64,000 nucleotides of DNA, taken from NCBI GenBank assembly GCA_028751875.1, contig CM054156.1:52092548-52156547 (forward strand), in the 5' to 3' direction. Origin of the DNA: Rapana venosa. Its lineage: Eukaryota; Mollusca; Gastropoda; Neogastropoda; Muricidae. A program made the translations under genes and the position numbers. The notes under the pieces are model-generated. The model had not been told where the DNA came from and did not search any database. It was given only the letters and a program-made list of their open reading frames with translations. Every line of letters begins with the position of its first letter. Position 1 is the stretch's first letter. Shown here piece after piece: positions 11,047 through 20,848 of this stretch.

Positions 11047-11890
11047 AATTTATCCCCCCAAAGTCTACGTAAAAATTGAAGACCCAGAAAAAAGGGGGAA
11101 CTGAGTAATTTTGAACACACCTCTGGATGAAAAAAAAAAGTAAAAGTAGCTACCATAAATAATTTTAAAACCCCAAAGGATTTAGCAAATTTAAAAAATC
11201 TAACCATCACATTTTGGGTCATTTTTCAACAGAAGTCAGAGTAGCTACCAAATTTATAACCAAAGCGATTTTGCAATGAACAGAAAACCATCAGCATTGT
11301 TCTGCAACAAAGTCAAGTACTACTTCCTCTCTAGGCCCAAAGGGGAAAGGTTTTTTAGGTTTTCATGTCAGCTAACTGCCAAGGCCATATTAAAAAATTG
11401 TTGTAATGTTTTAAAAAAACATTCCTATTTTATTATTTTTCGTCATGACAAGCTCTTAACAACAACCCCACTCTTCGGGACAAAAAAACATCCACTGAAA
11501 TCAATATGGCAAATTTTTTGAAAACACCCTTCAGGCAAGGCTCCATACCCTTTTATTTCGAGTCTCACTGAGATTCCGGGGGGTGATGGAGCAAATGCAC
11601 TTTTCATGACTAATGGTTTGATCAGGGACCAAAAAAAAACCCAAAAAAACCACAGCATCAAAAACAACATCAATTAGCAAGGGCAACGCAAAAAACAGCA
11701 ACACAACAACGCAAAAAACAACAAAAAACAAAACACAACAAACAACAGGGCTATTTCATCCCCAAAGGAAACAAAGGAGGTGGGAAAAAGTGACAGAAGA
11801 TGATTGTAAAGATACATATGAAACAAAAGCCCCCTGCTTGATATGATCAAAAAAAAAACCCAAAAAATGAGGGGGGGGAAAATAACGCTA
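10358..11890. other. Low-quality interval with long A-runs
   Basis: A-homopolymers fill about 10810-11044, broken by single bases. The flanks show inflated C, G and T runs. The start keeps traces of the P3 sequence 50830-51330 (e.g. GGGCTTCGCCCC at 10428 vs 50888). Lys-rich or Phe-rich frames are not proteins. No gene seen. Confidence 0.6.
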
Positions 11891-12084
11891 AACTGTACAC
11901 ATCCCGTTATGCACGTGGGCCGCAAGCCCACACCCGTGTGTAGTGTAGTGTGTGCCGCGCTGTGCGCATGTCTTGCGTGGGTCGTATTTGTGCGCATAAA
12001 CTAGACGATGGTACGCGTATTTTTGCGTATTTAAGCGCGACACGCGCGCGCGCGGGCGCACGGTGTGTGTGTATGTGGGGCCAC

Positions 12085-13573
12085 CTCCTTTCCGCCCTCC
12101 TGAAGAAAACAGACGTCTGCAGCTGGCAAGGTGTCAGAGGAGACTGGAATGTAGCAATGGCAGCGCTCTGATCACGTCTGAACAGTCTGACCGTCCGGCT
12201 GCTGGCCTGGCTTGGTGTTCTTGGCTCCTCCACCACGGCAAAGAGGTCTGCTGCAGAGTTCGTGTCCACAGCGCGGTGAGGGCCGCAGTCAATGCTGAAC
12301 GGGAGATAGTTGTCTGTTTTATACGGTTCCTCACATACCAGTTTGGCTAAGCTGACATACCCTTTGTGCAAGTCAGATGTAGTCAGAGAAATTTATTTTT
12401 TTTATCAGGTTGAGCCCCTTTTACAAACGTGCTTCGAGTCCCTGTCTTTGGAAATGGAAGACATATCAAGCCACGCTCTTTTCTGTATATACAAGAGTGA
12501 GATTCGGTTTTATCTTTCTCTTGTATCAACCGACCGGTATATGTCAACCACTTACCAAGCTGTGGTTTGTCTTCGGATGAGGATTCAAAGGAAACAAACA
12601 CATCCTTTCCTGGAGTCACACTGAAAACAACAGAATCGTCATTGTCTCCGCAAAAAAACTCTTCATTGACTCTGACCGCAGCGTGTGTGTAGACATTGTT
12701 CATCTGCTGTCTTTGACGAATGAAGTACTTCATGCTCAAAAACATGGAGTCTTTTTCCGATATATCTGTCTCGTGAACATACCAGAATAGCTTCTCCAGT
12801 GGCAAGTTCTCCATCTTCTCCAAGTTGTCTATGCTTCTAAGTCCTTTTTCTAGCATCTGTGGCAGTGTTGACGATTGTACAGCTGTCTCCATCTTGAAGT
12901 GCTCTATCTATCTTCTGTTCAATGTTATCCACTTCTGGAACTTTTTCACAGATGAACCTCATGTCTCTAAACATAAGATATTCGATTGGTTCACAGGCTT
13001 GTAAAAGACTATCAACAGCTTCTTTCAGATATTTATCTGCTTCATCCACCAGTGTGGCATGGCGATTTCGATTTTTTTTCTTTATGTCAGCTTTTTTTGT
13101 TTTTGAATTCACCTATGCTACTTTCCTGTATCTGTAACATTTTCTGAATTTTGTCTTTCATCTGTTTTATCGTTGCTTTATCTCCAGATAACTGCTGTTC
13201 AGCATCCCGCCTTGCATCCTGAAGGGTCTGGGTTCTGTGATGGAGATGGGCGCTAACTTACCACTTCACACAAAGACTTTTGCACCCAAAGCAAAACATG
13301 TCCCTTTTTTGTGAAAGGACAAGCAAGTAGGGCATTCCTGGCTCTGTCCATTCCCCTCATCAGGGAAAGTCAGACTGAAACCGATACCTTCGCGAAAGCA
13401 ATGCTTTTCCCGAAATGGGACAGGAAATTTTTCGTCGGGTGGTGTTGAATAAAGTCGCCATAAATTTTTGCAGAAAGGTGGGAGCGGTAAAGTCTGGGAT
13501 TCGATATCGCAACAAAAGTACGGTCAGGCTTCCCCTTTTGTTTTGGGTCAGGGGCAGATTTATCCTGCTCCAT
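12085..13573 (-). pseudogene. TRIM-like paralogue P1, first exon, frameshifted
   Basis: Colinear with the P3 exon 51575-53103. The start region reads MEQDKSAP (ATG at 13573) where P3 has MAAEDKSAP. About 13260-13573 is so altered that no RING cysteine pattern survives in one frame, although IQHH and similar islands remain. From 13112 downwards two long frames match P3: KKNRNRHATLVDEADKYLKE (coiled coil), then LEKMENLPLEKLFWYVHETD and MKYFIRQRQQMNNVYT. The last part (12371 downwards) reads SLAKLVCEEPYKTDN then FSIDCGPHRAVDTNSAADLF in one frame, unlike P3. The candidate donor after 12085 is GTGGCC. The 3' half looks like a real diverged paralogue; the 5' half may be ruined by sequence error. 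Confidence 0.7.
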
Positions 13574-13639
13574 GGAACCTGGTACACATCTTCTTCCCGC
13601 TGACATTTGATCGCAAAGAACGGGGAGAATCATGAGAGG

Positions 13640-15399
13640 AAAAAAATTTAATAGAAAAACTGCATGACTTCTCCAGCATCAACTTTTAAATTTTTGTCTA
13701 GGATTTGGGGTCAACCTCTGGGCCAGGGGGTTTTTAAAAAAAAATAATTTAAAAAAAGTAAAGGGGGGAAAATTTTTCCCCGCTGACCCCCAATTCTTTT
13801 TTCCGTTTTAAAAGGGCTTCCAAGAGTTTCAAAATAACACGTTTAAGAATCACATAAAAAGAATTTTTTTTTTTTTTTTTTTCTTTAAGGACAAACGGGT
13901 TTTTTAGATTTAATTTGCATTGGGTTAAAAAATAAAATAAGAAAAAAATTTAAAAACTCAAGAAAGCAGGAAAAAATGTTTTTTTTATTTTTAGCTGTAA
14001 GAAAAAAAAAGGGGGGAAAAATTTGTGGGGGGGTGGGGTCAAGGGGGGGGGGGTGGGGGGGGGGCGGGGCCGGGGGGCTTTTTTTTAAAATTTTATTTAG
14101 CCGTGGGATTTTTTTATTTAAACAACAAAAAATGTTAATTCCTTTTAAGTTTTTAAAATTTCCCCACAGAAAAAACGAATTTTTTCTCTTTTTTGGGTGG
14201 GCCCGTTTGGCCCCCCACCTAAGTGGACCGGGTTTTTTTGTCCGCTTTTTTTTTTTTTACAACCGGCCATCCTTGGTGGAACCCCTTTTCCCCCCCCCCT
14301 TTCCCTTTTCCCCCTTTTCCCCGGAAAGTTTTGGGCGATGCCTTTTTGTTGGCCAAACCTTAATTTTTCCGATTTTATGTTAAAGAAAAGGCTTTTCCCC
14401 CGGGTGATGCCCAAAAGGGATCCTTTTTTTTCCTTTGATGATGTCGACCGCCTGAATTACTAAAGGTTTTTTAAAAACCTTTTTTTCCCTTTATTTTGCT
14501 TCACCTTAAAACCGGGTTTCAAAGCCTTTTCTCCTTATTTTTCTTTTTTTTTTCCCTTTTCCTTTTGAAAAACCCCCCCCCCTCTTCCCCCCTTTTTGCT
14601 TTCCCCTTCTTTTTACTCCCTTTAAAATTTATTTTTTTTTTTTTTTTTCCCCCACAAAATTTTTTTTTTTTCTTGGTCTTTTTTGTTTTTCTTTTCCTCA
14701 AACTCCCCTCAACAAAATTTTTTCCCCCGGGTTTTTTTAAAAACCAATTTTTTCTCCCCATTTTTATTTTTCTTTTTCGACCCCTTTCCCATTTTTTTCT
14801 TAAAAATTTTTTTCCCCCTTTCTAAAAATTAAAAACCAAACCCCTTTCCATCCCCAATTCCAAAACCCCCCTTCCCACCCCCTGGGGAATGGCGTGGGGC
14901 TGTTATTTTTTTCTTCTTTTTTAACTTCTCTTTTCCCCTTCTTCCCCCTCCCTTTTTTAAAACTATTTTTTTTTTTTTTTTTTTCTTCCTTCATTCTTTT
15001 TCTCTAACCCCCTTCCTTTTCCCTCTTTTTTCTTTTTTCTTCTCTTTTTTTTCATTTTTTTCCTCGTCCCCTTTTTTTTTTCTTTAAAATTAATCTTAAT
15101 TTTTTTGGGGGGGGGGATTTCTCCCTTTTGGGTGGAACTCTTGGGGGTTTGGGGGCCCCGTTAATTTTTTTCCAAAAGGGTTCTTGGGAAACCCTTTATC
15201 TTTGGGGCCCCTTTTTTGGCCAAAGGGGGGTTTTTCCCTGGGATTCCCCCCTTTTAAAGGCTTCTTTTTTTCTTTCCTAACCCTTTGCCAGGGTCAAAAG
15301 GGCTGGGATCGTGGAATTTTTTTTTTTTGGGTTTTGTAAGAATTTTAAAAACCCCCATTAGAATTTGGGGCCTTTTTCTGACCCCCTTTTGAACTTGAA
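13640..15399. other. Homopolymer-inflated interval, no gene
   Basis: Nearly all sequence is in runs of 3-12 identical bases (for example G-runs at 14030-14075, T-runs at 14630-14690 and 15300-15330). The composition is unlike the flanks, and Phe/Pro/Lys-rich frames on both strands follow from it. The end adjoins an RTE-like fragment whose 3' part should lie here, so some of this may be a corrupted LINE. Confidence 0.6.
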
Positions 15400-16125
15400 T
15401 CAGGCCTCGTCGAAGTTATAGTCTCTCATGACTTGCCACAGAGCTTCTTGCCACACTCGGTCAAAGGCCTTCTTGAAGTCAATGAAGTTGTTGTAGAGCT
15501 GTAGTTGATGTTGGAGGTGCTTCTCTATGGGCATTCTGATATTGAAGATCTGCTCGACAGTGCTTCGACCTGGTCTGAATCCTGCCTGTTCTTCTGATAG
15601 GATTTCTTCTGCTTGTGGTTTCAGTTTGTTCAAGGCAATGCGTAGCATAACTTTCCTAGGATGGCTTATCAGACTGATTATTCTGTAATTTTGGCACTTC
15701 TTCAGGTCTCCCTTCTTTGGAAGTGGAACTACGGTGGATTGGGTCCACTGTTCAGGCCACTCTTTGCTTGTCCAGATGCGTTGGCTGATGATTGTTAGTG
15801 CCTTGATCATCTCTGGGCCTCCGTACTTGATGAGCTCAGCCGGGATGTTGTCAATCCCTGGTGACTTGCCTCCTTTCAAGGATCTTACTGCTTCTTCTAT
15901 CTCTTCCTCCAGCACATGTGTGCTTTCAGGATCTGATGGTCTGGGATCTTGCTCGTGAAGTTTGTTCGGATCAGCCTTCAGCTTGTAGTTGTACAGGTCT
16001 CTGCAATATTCTGTCCATCTCTTCATGATAGTGGCGCTCTTTGTAAGGACTGACCCCTCTTTGTCTTCAATAACGGAGGTCTTTGGCTGCTGGGACTTGG
16101 TTAGTACCTTGATGGTCTGGTATGT
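15400..16125 (-). mobile_element. RTE-like LINE fragment (RT fingers and palm)
   Basis: An open frame of 208 codons from 16026 reads WTEYCRDLYNYKLKAD, then LKGGKSPGIDNIPAELIKYG, EEQAGFRPGRSTVEQIFNIR and FIDFKKAFDRVWQEALWQVM. These are the conserved N-terminal RT blocks of RTE-like elements, up to the first catalytic aspartate (FIDF). Codons upstream to about 16125 continue the same protein (KVLTKSQQPKTSVIEDK). The YADD half is lost at the junction with the corrupted sequence. This part is complementary to the one at 7565-8577, perhaps from the same family. Confidence 0.85.
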
Positions 16126-17339
16126 CTATCTATGTCTATCTATGTATCTCAAAATGATATGCGGGCAAAGTTACATTCTACTTCTTCTCCGTTCTCTTTT
16201 CTTAAAACATCCATACCCATATCTGATGATATCTGCTTGATAAATATCAGTTGTGCTTATATTGCCTAATTAACCTGTATATTTTTTACCTTGAGTGTCC
16301 CTGGATTTCTTTTTTAATAACAAATAATTATTGTTTCTGGGTTCATTGTATCAGACACATTTATTAAGTAAAAGAATGTTATTTTCTACTTTTGTTACAT
16401 TATATACATTTTCTCACCTCTTTGGATATGTTCTTATATTTCTCTATCATTGAATCGTTACATCGGTGTGCTAAATTTGCAATACATCGTATCATAGTTT
16501 ATTAGAGATGGTACCAGTCTGTACTTTTTGATGGAAAAAAACATAACAATTTAGTTTTGCAAACTCCCTCTTCTGGCAGATCCAAAATGTTTTATACATG
16601 TTGTCAAGCTTTCTTTGAACAGCATAACTCAACGATGAACATCAAGAGTACTTTGATTCTTTTACAGATATTTCAATCCAATTGTGTAAAGAATTGTTTT
16701 TAACTATGCTTATCTATTTACCGAATGAAATCGTCTGATAGAAATACGTGATAGAAATAATCGTATTCTATTCTAATATAAGAGTTTGGTTTTTGTTCTA
16801 TGATATTTATCCGAAAGGATATAATCTAGTATGTAATTCTAAGTGTGTTGTGTGTGTGTGGTGTGTGTGTGCGTGCGTGCGTGGTGTGTGTGTGTATGTG
16901 TGTGTGTGTGTTTTGGGTGTGTGTGTGTGTGTGTGTTGTGTGTGTGTGGGGGAGAGAAAAGAGATAGTGTGTGTGTGTGTGTGTTTCTGTTACATTTTAT
17001 CTTCTTTTTTTACAAGTGCTGACATCAAACCAAACTCAAAGAAGAAAAAAAGAATAAGGACTGTTTGGGTGGGGAAGCACATAATATAACTACTTGAATA
17101 CTGGTGAAAAATATATGGCAATTAACTTTCTGGCCCACAAATAAAGTTCAGTAAAAACAACTTTTATAGATTTATCGAATGCAAATAAATTCCCCAACTA
17201 CAAATCTCTGCATGTCTGACAAAATCTAACAAGTGAACAATAAAAGCTATGTGCCTGATAATAACCACAATAAATAACGAAAACAAAACAAAAATCTTAC
17301 CAGCCAAAACCCAATAACAATTATGTTGAAGAATCAACT
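16126..17339. other. AT-rich non-coding stretch with (GT)n
   Basis: A short TATC-type repeat at 16121-16145 borders the LINE fragment. AT-rich sequence follows without recognisable genes, then a compound GT microsatellite at about 16846-16985. Confidence 0.6.
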
Positions 17340-17386
<47 letters not shown>

Positions 17387-17575
17387 TGTGTGTGTGCTAG
17401 CAGTATGACGTAGGTAATGGGTCTATCCGTCTAGAGGATGGCACAATAGACATCTGCCCCCGCCTCTCCCCAGGGAGACCTGTCACAGACTGGCTGTTAC
17501 ACAGATGAACTATCAGTCTTAAAACATACTTGAAATGCAATCGAATCTCAAACCTGAATCAAGAGAGAGAGAGAA

Positions 17576-17626
<51 letters not shown>

Positions 17627-17677
17627 AAAGACAGAGACAGACACACACACACACAAAACACACACATAATACATATA

Positions 17678-17740
<63 letters not shown>

Positions 17741-17775
17741 AGATATATACATACATACATATATATATATGGAGA
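17340..17775. repeat. Cluster of GT, GA, CA and AT microsatellites
   Basis: (GT)n at 17340-17395, (GA)n at about 17562-17622, a short (CA)n at 17640-17667 and (AT)n at about 17684-17738. No genes; the intervening 17396-17560 is unique sequence without a long frame. Confidence 0.9.
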
Positions 17776-18029
17776 GAGATAGAGAGATTAAAACAGCTCA
17801 TCAGTTTTTTGTATCAAATAGCGATACCAAACAGTACAGTTTCAGTGGGCTTATGAACATGCAGTCCTGAAAAATACACAGATGTCAACCTATTCATGGA
17901 CAATGGTCAACACTAGCATGGAAAAAACAAACAAGAATGTTTAGTTTCAAAAGATTCATGTAGCAACCGCTGCTTTGTCACGTTCGTGCCCAGAAGGGCA
18001 GTAGTTATACCCACTTAAAAGGAGATAGG

Positions 18030-18235
18030 AAAGTATGGTGGATAGAGCATAGCACTTGTGATCTGACAGGTGGGGTTCGAGCCCAGGGTCAAACCACCAA
18101 CCAGAATGACTTTTCCTCTGGAGTGAACATTATTGGTGACTCCACTCCACAAAAAGTCTGTCAGAGGAGTCTATAAACCAAGGTCTTATATGCAAATATC
18201 TGCAGAACGTCTTCTGCGCAAGTTAAAAACTGTCC
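18030..18235 (+). mobile_element. SINE family B with tRNA-like head
   Basis: GATAGAGCATAGCACTTGTG (box A-like) and GGTGGGGTTCGAGCCCAGGG (box B-like, GGTTCGA core) form a tRNA-like head at about 18038-18095. The family-B body follows: CCTCTGGAGTGAACAT, GACTCCACTCC, AGTCTATAAACC, GCAGAACGTCTTCTGCGCA. It is the only copy in the window with a readable head; its 3' tail is replaced by the next element. Confidence 0.7.
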
Positions 18236-18445
18236 CCACCTTTAGAAAGAGAAGCAGGCCTTTGTGTATGTGGGACAAGTAACACATTTTACAAAAGGGC
18301 AAGCGGGGAACAGTACAAGGAGAGAGACAAAGAGGAAAACTGAGTAAAAGATGGGAAGACAACACGAGAGAGTGGACTGGCCTTGAGTGAAACAAACTGC
18401 TAGGAAAACAAAGGACTGTGGAACATGGAGGAAGCTGGTTTAAAA
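18236..18445 (+). mobile_element. RTE-like LINE 3' fragment, degenerate
   Basis: Aligns by eye with 8300-8480: TTTACAAAAGGGCAAG..GGGAACAGTACAAGGAGAGA, then AGATGGGAAGACAACA and GAGTGGACTGGCCTTGA. These correspond to the VLQGT..GERRRG..WEDNI..EWTGLE region. Stops and indels are present. Not functional. Confidence 0.65.
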
Positions 18446-18654
18446 GCCTTCATTTGTGTTTCAATGATCCAAGGCACTTTAGGATAGGTGAAGGTGAATG
18501 AGAATGCACATGGAGACTGGATGCTGTAAAACAATAATGGTATCTTAAAACATAAAAGAATGAAATAAATTAAAACACACCAAAGCTTATTTATAATACA
18601 CACTTTAGAAAGGTTCAAATTGTCCACCTAAAACGTGTTTGTGATACCTAGAGT
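18446..18654. other. Short unique stretch
   Basis: No gene. Its end (CACCTAAAACGTGTTTGTGATACC, about 18622-18645) resembles 57037-57060 and marks the start of a diverged duplicate described at 19055-19640. Confidence 0.4.
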
Positions 18655-19050
18655 GGATCGGCGGGCTAGAGGTAACGCACCTGTCTAGAAAGCGAAAAGT
18701 CCAGGTTGGAAGTGTGCGATGGTTGAAACCCCGTTTGGCCCCGAAACTTTGCCCCCATCCATTAGACTATGAGTAGTGGTCTGGATGCTAGTCTTTCGGA
18801 TGAGACGATAAACCTGAGGTCGCGTGTGCTACACATAATTATTTGGCGAACGTAAAAACCCCACGGCAACAAGAGAGTTGTCCCTGGCAAAATTATTAGA
18901 AAAACCACTCTGATAGGGAAACATATACAGTTGCAGACAGGAAAAAAAAACAAGGGTGGCACTGCTCTTGTGGCGACACGCCCTCCCCAGGGAGAGCAGC
19001 CTGAATTTCATGCAGAGAAATCTCGTGACTTTAAGTGGTATAAATAAATA
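18655..19050 (+). mobile_element. SINE family A, near full length
   Basis: A tRNA-like head (GGGCTAGAGGTAACGCACC, then AGTCCAGGTTGGAAG) at about 18660-18720 is followed by the body: TTCGGATGAGACGATAAACC, AACCCCACGGCAACAAGAGA, GTTGTCCCTGGCAAAATTAT, CCCCAGGGAGAGCAGCCTG and AATTTCATGCAGAGAAATC. It ends in GTATAAATAAATAAATAG. It appears to have inserted into a duplicated segment whose other copy (57000-57620) lacks it. Confidence 0.8.
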
Positions 19051-19054
19051 AATA

Positions 19055-19640
19055 GAAAAACTCGACCTCTCACCTCTCCATCAACATCAGTTCAATAAGT
19101 TCTAAACATGCAATTTCTTTTAGCTTGTGGACTAGATTACGAGTGAATCAGACAGTTCCGATAACTCTATATCAACTTCACAATTTCCTACCTCCCTATT
19201 TAGCTCCAGTATATAATCTTATGTGAAAATTGGTTTGCACTTGTATACTTAACTGTGTTTTAAATCCTCTGTATGTGTTATATAGCCCAGGCCAATATTG
19301 TAGTAAAGGGCAAATCAAATATTGTTGAGATTTAAATGTTTAAAAAATGTGAGGGTGTGTTCTAAACTGTGTCTTTCAAACATATACTGAGCTAAACATA
19401 ACCCCTTCTTCCAAATGATCATGAAAGATGGAGTACATACCGAAATGGAACATCAACTTTAGTTGTAAAGTTGACACAAACTGAGGAAGATACCCTGATT
19501 TTTGTATAGGGTTTGACAGTGGAAATGATTTGTGAACATGTTGGTTGAACGGAGTCCACTCCTTTGTCAATTCAACATATGATACAGAATTTGTCAGTGT
19601 TGTCCTACTTTCATGCCTATCAAGAGAACAGTCTGTACAG
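19055..19640. repeat. Diverged duplicate of 57080-57620, with a possible microexon
   Basis: Weak but ordered similarity to 57080-57620, best at 19430-19500 (GTACATACCGAAA, then CA.CAACTTTA, then AAACTGAGGAAGA). On the minus strand this reads TTCCTCAG / 40 bases / GTATGT at 19480..19441, a possible splice-bounded exon (44 bases in the other copy). I do not recognise a product. Confidence 0.4.
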
Positions 19641-19895
<255 letters not shown>

Positions 19896-20410
19896 GATCA
19901 ATACAGAATAGGTGATGCAAAAAACGAAACAGTATAGATTCTCGGCAAACCTACAAAATAATAGCCTTGATAGTGTCTAAAGTAGTCGTAGTGATTGCAC
20001 AGACAATCATCACACCACACACAGCACACCCTGTGGATGTGTTAGGTGTGTTCAGTCCCTGTCACCTGTCAAACCATGGCAGGCTGAAGACCTATTCTAT
20101 TTCTCTTTTCACCATTTCCGTGATCAGTATACCTGTGTGTTCATGTTATTGCAGTTTCAAAGGAAAAGATTGGTACTAATCAGAAAATAGTAAAAGACCT
20201 CACGTGTTCAGGTGTCTCTGTCGCAGACCTGCAGAGAGGTCAGCATTCTCCCCAGTTGGTTTGGGTAAAACAGGTCACCCCACCTGCAGAAATGCACCCT
20301 GTGGCACATCCCTTCCCCCAACCAACACATACATACACACATACAGACATGCATGCACGCACATGCATGCATGCACGCACATACTTGTATATTTTGTGCA
20401 TAGAGAAAAA
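19896..20410. other. Stretch without a recognisable gene
   Basis: Unique sequence followed by ACAT/GCATGC-rich alternating purine-pyrimidine sequence at about 20325-20390. Open frames are short. No gene supported. Confidence 0.5.
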
Positions 20411-20411
20411 C

Positions 20412-20848
20412 AACTTTCCTGTCATATTTAAAAAGGCAACAATCATACCAGTCCACAAATCAGGTGATTCTGCTTGTCCTTCAAATTACAGACCAATCTC
20501 AAGCATGTCTGTCGTTTCTAAATCCATCGAAAAACATATCCAAAAATATGTCTATTCCTACTTTGTAAACAATAATTTATTAAACGAAGATCAGTCAGGT
20601 TTTCATAAAACTATTACTGTCACACAGCTCTTACACAAATTACAGTCTCCTACACAGTATCAATGAAAATAAATATAAAGGTCTTCTTTTTGTTGACTTT
20701 GAAAAAGCATTTGATGTAATCAATCATTCCCTATTATTGCGTAAACTTCACTTGTATTAACTAACACCAGTAATGATAAATCTTTTGAAAAGCTTTTTGT
20801 CGAATTGGAAGCAGCTAGTAACTGCAAATAATCAAACATCAGAATCCC
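20412..20848 (+). mobile_element. CR1-like LINE fragment (RT N-terminal part)
   Basis: Translation gives KKATIIPVHKSGDSACPSNY, then RPISSMSVVSKSIEKHIQK and LNEDQSGFHKT, then in another frame LLFVDFEKAFDVINHSLLL. These are RT blocks up to the first catalytic aspartate. It belongs to a different family from the CR1/L2-like LINE at 60-62 kb. It stops abruptly at about 20848, where an RTE-like element has inserted. The expected continuation (MGVPQGSL..) is found at 33246. Confidence 0.8.

Noticed and set aside
10669..11079. Phe-rich or Lys-rich frames
   Set aside because: Poly-A/T tract only.
14496..14825. 109-codon Phe/Pro-rich frame resembling a membrane protein
   Set aside because: Product of homopolymer-inflated sequence; hydrophobicity comes from T-runs.
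20325..20390. Z-DNA-type regulatory element from alternating purine-pyrimidine bases
   Set aside because: Such tracts are common throughout the window's microsatellites and nothing nearby suggests a regulated gene.
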